NCBI GenBank assembly: GCA_028023455.1
Contig: JAQFVV010000180.1
Location: 374,001 to 438,000, forward strand
DNA: 64,000 nucleotides
Reading direction: 5' to 3'
DNA from: Epiperipatus broadwayi
Lineage: Eukaryota; Onychophora; Udeonychophora; Euonychophora; Peripatidae
Shown: positions 23,400 through 33,910 of the stretch, one piece after another
Numbering within the stretch: the first letter of the stretch is position 1
How the letters are laid out: each line of letters opens with the position of its first letter
Notes under the pieces: generated by a model
Seen by the model: only the letters and a program-made list of their open reading frames with translations
Databases searched by the model: none
What the model was told of the DNA's origin: nothing
Made by a program: the position numbers and the translations under genes

Positions 23400-26300
23400 A
23401 TATTTTGTCAAATGGATAGATCCAGAGAGTAGTCACATCATGAATTCATCCATTTTTCCATTTCACTTTCTTCATTGTCTGACTCTTTAATTGCATGTAA
23501 TTCTTCCCATCTCTTATATCATTCAACAATGTCAATCTTTTCCATCCTTTCTTCTTACTTCCACTTACCATTCCCTCCAAAATATGTTTCATTAAACTGT
23601 AATTTCTCCTTAATATATATTCTATCCAATTTTTCTTTTTTTCTGATTTCCTCAATCAATCTTCTTTTTTTATTTACTCTATTCAAAACTTCTTCATCCA
23701 ACTGATCTTTTCCATTTTTCTCCATGTCCACATCTCAAAGACTTCCAACCTGTTCCTAATTTTACTCATTGTTCATGTTTCGCAACCATACTATAATACA
23801 CTCCACACATAGCATTTAATAAATCTTTTTCTTAATTCTCTTCAAAGGTCCTCATGCCTCCTTTACCAAAGCTATTCTTCTTTTAATTTTATCTTCACTT
23901 CTTCCATTCTCACTCAACCAACTACTCAAATATCTAAATCCTTTTACCTGTTGAACTATCCCTATCGATAAACACTTAGTCTTTTCAACATTAATCTTCA
24001 TTCCATATTCCATACATCCTGCCTCCAATTTATTCAGCATATTCTGAAGACATTTTTCATCTTGGCTATAAGAGCCATATCATCTGAAAATCTTATACAT
24101 TTTATTATTCTACCTTCAACATTTCCTCCTCCACAATCTAAATAATTATTTAGCATGTCTTCTAAATAAATATGCATCTTTTCCTAACTCCACTTTCTAT
24201 ATTCACTTCATCAGTTATTATTTCCCAATTTAATTCTTATCTTCTGTCCAGTATACATATTCCAAATCGGTCTTCTCTCTTCCTAAAATACTCTTTTATT
24301 TTTTAAGATGGTCATAAGTTTATTCTATCAAATGCTTTTTCCAAATTCACAAAACATATACCAATTCCTTTATCTTTTTCAATATATCTCTCTGAAATTG
24401 TTATAACAACACCAATAGCATCTCTTGTACTTTTTCCTCTGAAAACGAAACTGTCTTTCTCCAATATAATATTCTGCTTTCCCATAAATTCTTTGAGTTA
24501 AAATCTCTTAATAAAATTTTTGAAGCATGAGATAACAAACTTATTGTTCTATATTCTTCACATTTAACAACTTTCTTCTTTTTAGCAATTGGAATCATTA
24601 TAGTTCTTTAAAAATCTTCAGGCCAACTCCACTGTTATATATCAAATTGCAAAATCCAATTATTTCCTTCATAGTAAATTCTCCACTTCTTTCAAAAATT
24701 CTACAGGTATTGCATCAAATCCAATAGCCTTAATTTTCTTCATTTGTGTAATTGACTTTATTACTCCAACTGGCAATATGTCCCTACTTTTATCATGTAT
24801 TTCAATATCCATTTCAAATTCATGATTAATTAAATTATCTTCTCTTCTAAATAGACACTGAAGATATTTTTTCCATTTTTTTAATATATTACTGCTATCA
24901 CTTAAACTCTTTTCATTCTTATCTGCAATTATGTTACCCGTGTATTTTTTCTCCCAAGTGATATTTTTTATTTTAGCAAATAACAGATCATCTCTCTACA
25001 TTCTTGTTCCAACTATTTTTTTTGCTAAATCTGTTTCTCTTCTTAGTTCATTATTAATCTTTTTATATGCATTTTGTACATCCTCCATTTTGACATTTTT
25101 CCATCTTCTCCATACTTCCATGTTTTCCACCATAGCTTCAGTTAACCAGAGTCGTTTAGCTTTCCTTACCTGAATAATGCCTATTTCATTTTTTGCTATT
25201 TTAAGAATCCTTCTTTAATCCTACACCATCATTTATGGGTACTATTAATATATTCCTTATATTTAACAATACTTTTTATTTCATTTTTGCATACTAAAAC
25301 AAATTTTCCTTTTTCCATTTCTCTCAATGTATCCAAGTCCCATCTTACATATCTTTTCCCTATTTTAATTCTTTTTAAACTCAACTTTAATTTAGTCATA
25401 ACCAAATTGTGATCCGAGTTTATATCAGCATCAGGGCAAAGCATGTGAATACTTAATAACATTCTTGTATTTATCCTGTATCCATATATATTCAATTTGA
25501 TAAAGTTCTCTATCATCTGGAGATTTCCATGTGTATAATCTTCTTATATGATTTTTTAAAACAAGTGTTTGCAATCACAAACCCATTCTTTTTACAAAAT
25601 TGTATAAGCCGGCTACCTCTTTCATTTTTTTTTCCAATACCATAATTTCCAACAATTTTCTCTTTCTTATCTTTCCCCACAACACCATTTCAATCACCAA
25701 TAGCAATATACATGCATTTTTTCCCTTCATGTTGGATAATTCCTCTATGTTCTCATATTTTTCATCAATTTCAATATCATCATAACTAATAGTCAGCATA
25801 TAAACTTGTAAGATTACGAAATTCCTAAGACTTGCTTTTATTCTCGTCATCATCAGCCTATCGTCAATACAATCATTCTTTGCCACACTATTTCCAGTTC
25901 TCTTCCCAACAGCAATGCCAATTCCATTAATTGATCTATCACTACCCAATAAAATAACTTAACATTTCCACTATTTACTTCCCACATCGGTTTCCAACTT
26001 ACTTTGCTTAATCCTATAACATCTATATTATTTATACCCAGCTCTCTTCTCAAATTTTCCAATTTCCCAGATCTTCTCAATGATATAACATTCCACGTGC
26101 CAATTCTCAATGTGTCTTCTCTCAATGAATGAAGTTTATGAGGATTTTTCATCTTTATGATCTGAAGAGCCTCATATCTACTCCTGTCAGACAAGACACC
26201 AATTCTTAGCTAAGGTCTCTACACCAAACTTAATGATTCCTGTCGAACTATTCATAATAAAACAAGGGAATTATAAAGCACAGTGGTTTTCCATTGCCTT

Positions 26301-26440
26301 TTTTGCATAGCAATTGTCTCTATAACAAGCTTAATGCACTAGCTAAATGTCAAAAAATGAATATTCATCTACTGCTTCCTCCTCATGATTGTCACTTCTT
26401 ATAGTGATCTTCCACTGATTTGGAAGAATGCTTTTAAATA
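23400..26440 (-). mobile_element. RTE/BovB-type LINE, nearly full length but decayed
   Basis: Ordered pieces on the minus strand from 26,440 to 23,400. First comes a 5' leader with a 'GGCAATGGAAAACCACTG' stretch near 26,285-26,302. The endonuclease start is 'LRIGTWNVISLRRSGKL' with 'INNIDVIGLSKVSW' (25,853-26,194). More endonuclease follows (25,229-25,949, including 'ADINSDHNLVMTKLKL'). The RT start is 'CEEYRTISLLSHASKILL' (24,401-24,598). The RT thumb is 'YGMKINVEKTK' and 'SENGRSEDKIKRRIA' (23,852-24,040). The C-terminal tail is 'NWIEYILRRNYSLMKHIL' (23,446-23,655). About 3 kb with many stops and frameshifts. It sits antisense in the largest POLRMT intron. Confidence 0.85.
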
Positions 26441-27074
26441 TTCTATAAAACATTTACCATGCCATTTAATTTTATCTTCTTTTAAACAAGAAAACATCTT
26501 TATATTAACAAAAACACAAATACTCTCTCTTTTATATAAAATATTTCATTTATATTTATTTTCTCTTTAATATATAAAATACTGCTATAATCATTAACAA
26601 CATTATTATGCTTAGTACATCATAAATAAAATACCTATTTATTTAATCTTACATTGAATACTCACTAATACATTTGCTAAATGCACAAAAGCTTAAGTCT
26701 TGGGTCTTTAATACAAATTTGTACTCAAACTGCAAGATTATCAATAAACAAAAATATCTGCTTAATTTAACAAAATAAAGTATACTTTATATAGTTCAAA
26801 ATCTGATATTTATAAGCATATATTTGTCTTACTTTTATCTATGCTTTTCTCTTTTTTAACTATTTATTTTAAAATCTTATAGATATTCAAATATATATGT
26901 ATAGGTAATCAATGAAAACATTTTTTAATCAATATATATTTTTTAAAAATATTATTTAAATAGAATACACGTTTTTAAAGGTTGATAATTATTAAAATAT
27001 GTGAATTGTTATTTGTAGAACACTTTAGCTTTTTCATTAGCAGTATATTATTTTTCCCTCTCCCCCTTGAAAAA

Positions 27075-27079
27075 TAAAT

Positions 27080-27117
<38 letters not shown>

Positions 27118-27131
27118 AAAAATTTTTTTTA

Positions 27132-27169
<38 letters not shown>

Positions 27170-27375
27170 CTTTCTTTATATAAAATATAATATAATATTT
27201 TTTTTTTTTTTCTCTTCAATCAAAAAATTTTTTAAAAAAAAAAAAAATAAAAAAAAAAAAAAAAAAAAATGTTAAAAAAAAAAAAAATAAAAAAAAAAAA
27301 AAAAAAAACACACACAAACATTTTTTTTTAAAATAAAAAAAAATAATAAAAATTATTTTTTTTTTTTTTTTAATA
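27075..27375. repeat. Homopolymer tract, T-rich then A-rich
   Basis: About 150 bases of nearly pure T (27,079-27,212) are followed by about 110 bases of nearly pure A (27,232-27,308), then a short (AC)n and more A and T runs. The T block and A block can pair as one long hairpin. Read quality or assembly errors are likely here. Confidence 0.85.
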
Positions 27376-28457
27376 TTTATTCCCAAGATAAACCACCAAA
27401 AGATTAAATTATTTTAAAATTTTTACAATAAAAAATTATATTGATGGGTTTTCCTGAAGGTTTGTGATGATGGTATTTTAGTTGTATTTGTATATTGGAT
27501 TATTTCCATCATCTAATATAAATTTTGAATGTCTTTAGAAAAATTTAACTTTTATTTTAATTTTCCAAATACATTCAACTTTTTGTAATAGCACACAGGT
27601 TAATAGCTGCACAAGATTTCAAGAAGTATTATCCCCTCTTCTTAAGGTGTTGCTGGCCTGACCAGTGACAGTACTAGCATGGCAATTGAATCCTGAATCT
27701 TTTTTGTGTGTATTTATTTACATTTATTTTCACATGCATGCATATACTCTCACTCTCTTTTGAATGAGTTATCTATCCATAGTCAAGATAAAAATTATAA
27801 CTATTATTATCTATAAAAAAAACTAAGTAAATAATATCTTTTATTTTATTTTATTTTTTATTATATTATTATTATTTCCCTTTTAGAACCTATCATCTTA
27901 TGCTAATTGCTTTAATATATATTACATGTGCACACATACATATTTGCAAAACACTAGATGTGGAATTTATTTTGAATTTTAATATATGAATTATACTTAA
28001 AGCTAACAATTAAGTTGTAGATTATGTGTACAGCAGTTCAATGAATAATAATTATGAAAAACAGTGGATCGAGAGTTCAAGAATATTTATTATCATTAAA
28101 TAATCTGAATAAATTGTCGATTATTAACTATTTAAAATTATTGAGAAATCAAATACAAGTTAAAGTGTACATCTTTACTTAGTTTTAGATTAAAGCATAA
28201 GCATGATATATTTGTATAGTAAATTAGGAAGCAATCTGTATACTATAAGAGTAAAGAATTCTTCTTAGGACTGTATAGAAAGCTGATCTTATATTAAACA
28301 TTATAAATAGAGTATAAAAACTAAGTGTAAAAATCACAAATGGTAGATACATTATTGGATTAATCAGAAGGTCTTTATAATTATTTAAGAAAAATCAAAA
28401 TGTATTTAAAAAGATTATCTTCCTTTTGATTGGTTTAAATATTTTTTTTTTTTACAG
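27376..28457. other. Intron, nothing recognised
   Basis: A patch at 27,590-27,700 is less AT-rich but shows no family features. Ends in a strong pyrimidine tract and acceptor. Confidence 0.45.
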
Positions 28458-28531
28458 ATCCAAATCAGATTTCCATCGTTCCATTTCTCAAGGTGCTCTC
28501 ACCTGATGAATATGTGGATCTTATCATTCAG
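28458..28531 (+). CDS. POLRMT: POLRMT, internal exon
   Basis: 74 bases, phase 1 in and phase 0 out, with acceptor tttttttacag and donor GTAATT. With the split codon it encodes 25 residues including ISIVPFLKVLSPDEYVDLI. This is the most diagnostic piece in the window: vertebrate POLRMT has the same hydrophobic pattern (S-L-Y-P-F-L-x-L-L-x-x-x-E then a leucine-rich helix). It lies in the N-terminal domain of the polymerase, which is involved in promoter melting and transcription-factor contacts. A 10.6 kb intron separates it from the previous exon. Confidence 0.92.
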
Positions 28532-31009
28532 GTAATTTTTAATGGATGTTTAAAAAAAGAAATAGTTTTTTAAGGTAATAAACATCAAGAATAACACTTT
28601 CTACAGTTTTATATATAATAATGCTCTTTTGAGATAATTACTAAAACATTAAAATTTAACTGTGATGGTGTAGAAGGTAATATCAGATTAAATGCTGTAA
28701 TATTAGATATATAATGATTAATTGGATAGTATCTATTGTTGAAGGAACTTTATTATGTTTTATTATTAAAATTATGCATGTAAATTTTTGCTCATATAAA
28801 AATTAAGATTAATGGTTTTAGAGTATCTATTTGAACCAATTACTCTATAAATTGTTTTGTTATTTACTAATGTTTACAATAATATTTTAATAATATTTTA
28901 AATAACTTTTTTTTTTTTGATTTGCTTTATAAAATAGAGTAATTCATTTTTAATGTTTTATAATGTTTTTTCCATTGGATGAGAATTTTGGACATGAGTT
29001 TAAATCCATCATTCATCCTCCCCCCCCCTCTCCGGCAGTCTTTTATGGTCTGTTCTCAGCAAAGGTTTAAAATGAGTAAGTTTTTTTTAAGTGTCTAGTA
29101 AAAACATTAAATAACAAATTCAAAATTTTATAATGGCTTATTTTTTGGACAAAATATATTTTTTAACCCATAGGCTTCTCATTGTCACTTTGTAAGAAAG
29201 AGAATGAATAAGAAACGGCAAAAAAAAAAAAACCCCTCATAAAAAAAGGTAAATCAACTTTTAAATAAACCCTCTACAAAGCAAAGATTTATGAGATTTT
29301 TAGCAAATTTCTATCTTTACTCTCCACTCAAGACTAATTATATACTCATTTACTACCACCAATCATTGATTATCTTAACTAGATGGTTTAACTATGAGCC
29401 AATTATCTAAAAAAATTTCTATTGTTTTCTTGATCTGATTCAAATTGTAGATTGTGAGCATATGTATTTTAGAATGTAAATCTAATAATGAGGTAGTTAT
29501 AAATTTTTATAAAATATTAAATTAAAAATCATCCAAAACTGAGCAATATAAAAATATAAGTAGTATAATCTTCATTCATGTATAGAAAGTTCTAGGTCTG
29601 TTAGCATTAAAACTATGACAGCTTATATTGTATTTTTTTTGACTAATAATAACCAAAATCTTTTTGCATTTAATTTGATAATATCTGTATTCCACTGTGC
29701 AGTAAAATTTATATTTACTGATGCCCTCTATTATGATATCTGAAATATTGTTAAGTTATTTTTGAGCAGGGAAAATAGTGTCTGTTTCATTTATTTTACT
29801 GCACTGTTACATGAAGAAGTAAGCATAGCTAGGTTTATATTTATAGACACTAAAATTCGAATTTAATAAAATTCTGACATTGTTTTGATTTTTTTACCTC
29901 TACTGTTAATTAATATAAAACATTTTCAGTTTATAGATTGTAGATAAACTACTAGTAGGCAGGATTTGGTCTGCAAACCATAATTTGTTGGTCTCAGGCT
30001 AGAAATATAATCTTGTGTGTTATTACTTTTTGATTTTCTCAGTAATATTGTAGCAAATTAGACAATTGTAAAATAAAACATTTTTTTAAACTAAAAAAAT
30101 TATTACGCAAAAGTTGTTACCTTTTGATAAAATTCTTTTCTGCGTTGTTGAATGGAGTCTTGATGAATGATTAACATAGATTAAACACAGCAGCATTATG
30201 AAATTTAGAAATAGTTTTACATAGAAATCTTTTATGAAGTGTAATAAGCTATTGATTTGTGTGTTATATAATAAGGCTAAATTTTAGGAAGATTTGTACA
30301 TCTACTAGTTTGTTGTTGAATATGTTTTTGCATCCATATTATTATTATGAATGGAGTGAGTAATATTAATAGGAGATACTGTGCTGAAATATTTTGTTAG
30401 TTTTACAACTATTTGAATATCTTTAGTCAGAAGGATTGCAGCCTTTTGATTGTATGAAAGTAATGAATTTTCATTGATTGTATTTGCGTATTATTAGTGG
30501 CCTGAAATTATTGAATAGAGTGAAAGAATTACTACAGGCCATCCTGCAAGTAGTATACATTAGTATGTGAAACCAATCATTGCCACATAGAAACAAACTT
30601 CATCTTAATGAATTCTTGATTAAAAAGAGAAAATTATGAAAATACATAATAAAATTATTCAGATGAACTCTGGTGGGTATATGGTGAATAGCTGTACCAG
30701 GCCTACAGAAATGAGAATCCTAAGTTCTCAAAATGAAAAATAACCACTTGATATTGCCAACCATGGTTCACCTCAAGACCAGATGTATATGTCCTTTATA
30801 GATTAATCTTTTTTTAACCTAGAAAATACAGTAAAATTACTTCCACTTATTATTGATGATACATCAATATCAAAAATGAATATTCTCTATAAATTAATTG
30901 TTCAGCACAACTTTAATTATAATTATACTCCAGGAAACTCATCATTTTTTTTAGTATTACATATCTTTTTAAAATTTCTAGATTTACATTGATTTTTTGA
31001 TAGAAAGTA
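28532..31009. other. Intron, nothing firm
   Basis: At 29,960-30,000 the sequence GGTCTGCAAACCATAATTTG is followed by TTGGTCTCAGG. It resembles one end of a hAT element of the 'GGCAAATTATGG' type, but I could not find the partner end. A C-run lies near 29,020. No coding signal. Confidence 0.4.
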
Positions 31010-31017
31010 TTTTAAAT

Positions 31018-31470
31018 CAGTGGTCTTCAACCCTTGGTCCGCGGACCGGTGCCGGGCCGCGGTAGAATAAGAGTTTAAACTTTTAATTAATATAAACAAT
31101 TTTTATTTATTTTTTCATCTCATTTTTACCCAATTAAAAAAAAAGAAACAGAACGAAAACAAAATCTAATCAATCATACATAAATTAATTTAGTTTTCTA
31201 GTTATCGCAGATATTTATGGGGGGGGGGGGGGTAGAATTAATTTTTGATTATTTTTCTAAAAAAATTTAAAAAAAAGTTTTTTATTATACAAACTCCATA
31301 TATATATATAACTCCATTTTTATATTTAATATTATTGTTTTGATCAGTTATAACAATTATGCTAAGCAGTTTACATCTTTAAGAAAATTTATCTATAGAC
31401 TTCTGTGGGTCCGCAAAACCTTATCCTTACTTTTACCGGTCCGCAGGTGTGAAAAGGTTGAAGCCCACTG
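31018..31470. mobile_element. hAT-type MITE with 8-bp target duplication
   Basis: 453 bp bounded by inverted ends CAGTGGTCTTCAACC (left) and CAGTGGGCTTCAACC (right, reverse complement). Further inside is a shared GCGGACCGGT on both sides. The flanks are a perfect 8-bp duplication, TTTTAAAT at 31,010-31,017 and 31,471-31,478. The CAGTGGT(T/C)(T/C)TCAACC ends and 8-bp duplication are the hallmark of hAT elements. The interior has a 14-G run (31,219-31,232) and no ORF, so it is non-autonomous. The conserved ends and clean duplication suggest a fairly recent insertion. Confidence 0.92.
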
Positions 31471-32374
31471 TTTTAAATAATATGACAATTTTGGTTTCAG
31501 ACTAACTTATGCAATCTTTTAATATTTATCAAAAGATTTGATTTTCATAATAGTTTTTGGGGATAAGTAAATGAGGATCAAGCAGATTATCAACTTTTAG
31601 AATGAATGAATTTAAACAATTATGCATTTACTTAAAAATGGCAAACAAGGAGGAACATTCCATTCAGGCAGATGGGAAAGGTCCTAAGAAGTAATATCTT
31701 ACTTTCAGAGTTTCTAAAAAATGTGGGACTTAAAATCAAAGCGTACTTTGCAAAAAAAAAAACAACTTTTCAGCAACTTTATTCATTCAAAAACTATTCC
31801 AAAAATTTGGCATAAAAGCACAACTATAACAGTCTTAAAAACAAATAAATCCAGCAATGATCCAAAAATGTTTGCCCAATTACATTATGATGTTTTGAAT
31901 TTTATCAATAGTTGATAACCAATTATCTATAGTGTAACGATATATAAATATGTCGTTACATTAATTTAAAATAAAAACTTAAAAGTTCGCAAATAAAAGT
32001 AAAAAATTAAACGCTAAAATTAAAATGTTTGTTAAACGTATATACATTCGCACAGATGCCAAACTTTAAAATATTTTTTTTAAAAAAAACAAATAAGTAT
32101 TTGAACGTACTTTTTTATAAAAAAAAAAAGTACAAGATTTAAAAATAAAAACAGGTATTAATTAATTCCTGTAATCTGTAAATGGAAATGATTGTTTATA
32201 AATTGTTTGAAAAGCAAGCTAGCCGTGGGCTCTTGTATAATTAAAATGATCCGATGAAAGATAGATAAGAAAAAAGAGAAATTAGCTTGACCAATGGAAG
32301 CACTAAGCCTTGGCTCGGACCCTAACGAAAGTGATGGATTAGTGACGTTTTGTTGATTGAATCTGTGTGGATAA

Positions 32375-32408
32375 TATAAAAAGGGAAATACAGTTTTTTC
32401 GGGCAGTT
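32375..32408 (+). promoter_or_regulatory. TATA box and initiator inside the LTR
   Basis: TATAAAAAG at 32,375-32,383, followed 20 bases later by GCAGTTCC, a reasonable arthropod-type initiator. If this is the U3/R boundary, transcription would start about 470 bp into the LTR, reading in the same direction as POLRMT. Confidence 0.4.
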
Positions 32409-33259
32409 CCAGCGTTGTGTGTTTGAGAATTGTGGTAGGACGCACATACCACACTCTCTATTTAAAAAAGAAAAAGGAAAAGACTGTGATACCTTGAACC
32501 AGCTATTGCCATCTCCAGAACATTATCTTCCAATGGAGGCGTCGCGGGAATTAAAAACAGGAACCTGGACTCTTCTACCATAAGCTATATGAAATGAACA
32601 ATTATTAAAATCAATTAAGAACTTTCGTCAAGTTTTATAAATTGATAAACAAGCCAACTTAAATGTTAAAAACGGACTCTTATCTGACCTTTGTAAGTTT
32701 TTAAATCAAATTAATAATGTTTAATTTTATATGTTTTCCGATTGATAAAAATCATTTCCATTTTTTTTTTTCTCTTATTGTATAAATTATTTGTTGTTTA
32801 AATTTTAAATGATGAAATTTAAGGTTGGGTATAGATGTTGCATAGATTCGTTAGCGGTTAATAATGTTGTGGTTTTCACATTCGATTAGAATATATGTCA
32901 ACGATATCACTGCAAGCATCTTACGATGAATGCTAATGGGATTTGTATATTCCCTATGCAAGTGACGCTTATCGATGACTTTGTATTTTGATCGGTTGTG
33001 TTTAATTTGGGATGTTTTTGACCGTGGAATCTGTGCAGCTGATCTATACTCAACATTTTAAAACAAATTTTATAAAATTCATTTGTGCGAACGTATCTAA
33101 ATGTTAAATTTAAGTCGGGCGTGAATGGCTATATAGTTTTGTAAAGTTATATTAAGGGAGGGTAATCTTAGGTTATTCATTTCGTAGTTGAATTGGCTCA
33201 ATGGATTGGATATATTTGTGTAATTAGTAGATGTAGTATGAGATCCTCTTCGGGCAGGA

Positions 33260-33604
33260 TTGCATATATACACCACACACCTTCTGTTTGCCTATGGATG
33301 GGTTGGTAAGTCGGCAGAAGACCGCAGTCCATTCCTATGGAGTTTTTTGTTTATTGTTCTACTTGCCAACAGATGTGACATTCCTGTTGGTGGAGAGTCA
33401 ATGTCTTCTCTAATTCTACTTACTGTTCAGATGTACTTTCCTGACAGTATAGTATTTTGTGTTGTTGTATCATGCTACATTGAATACATGAATGTATCAG
33501 ATGGATTGGCGCCAGTTTGGTTGCGAAATTTGTGGCCTAAGGTTAAATCAGGGAAGAATATTTTCTTTTCAAATGCAGATCTATGTAGTTTATTTCATAC
33601 TTGA
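33260..33604 (+). CDS. Unrecognised 114-codon ORF inside the LTR
   Basis: Open from ATG at 33,260 to a stop at 33,602-33,604. Rich in aromatic and hydrophobic residues with several Cys; one long hydrophobic stretch (roughly residues 28-37) and another near 51-77. No domain recognised. Its richer base composition is that of the whole element, so openness may be chance. Treated as doubtful. Confidence 0.15.
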   Translation: MHIYTTHLLFAYGWVGKSAEDRSPFLWSFLFIVLLANRCDIPVGGESMSSLILLTVQMYFPDSIVFCVVVSCYIEYMNVSDGLAPVWLRNLWPKVKSGKNIFFSNADLCSLFHT

Positions 33605-33858
33605 CTAGCTAAATAAAATATTAAACTCATTGAAACTTAGTTAAATGTAAAATTAAAAGTTAATATAAAAATCTAAAATGTTAAACTTATTCCTCAAAAT
33701 TTAAATGTTATTTTATATGTGCGTAAATAAATATTTTTATGTGTTAATTTCTGGCAGTGGCTTTTATTTATTGATATTTAAGATATAAATTAAGATATAG
33801 ATTTTTATCTCTGCGTCTCCGCTGAGCTAGTGACTTGGGCTAACGATCGGAATATTTA

Positions 33859-33864
33859 AATAAA
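33859..33864 (+). terminator. Possible polyadenylation signal of the LTR
   Basis: AATAAA 42 bp before the right end of the element, followed by GTGGAATC. Position is compatible with LTR polyadenylation, but the hexamer is common in such AT-rich DNA. Confidence 0.25.
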
Positions 33865-33910
33865 GTGGAATCTTAACAGCGCGTATCTTTCATTTCAATC
33901 GTTATAATAG

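Larger units (their letters stand above)
31933..33906 (+). mobile_element. Probable solo LTR, 1,974 bp
   Basis: A block of distinct, less AT-rich sequence starts TGTAACGA and ends TCGTTATA, with ATAG duplicated directly outside each end (31,929-31,932 and 33,907-33,910). TG...A termini with inverted TGTAACGA/TCGTTA-A ends and a 4-bp duplication fit a Ty3/gypsy-type long terminal repeat left after recombination between the two LTRs. The 5' end also folds on itself (TGTAACGA...TCGTTACA within 28 bp). A TATA box and initiator lie at 32,375-32,408 and an AATAAA at 33,859. No gag or pol is present. The LTR is unusually long, and a non-autonomous DNA element with 4-bp duplication is the alternative. 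Confidence 0.6.

Noticed and set aside
29955-30000. hAT terminal repeat (GGTCTGCAAACCATAATTTG)
   Set aside because: The partner end and target duplication were not found; one end alone is not enough.
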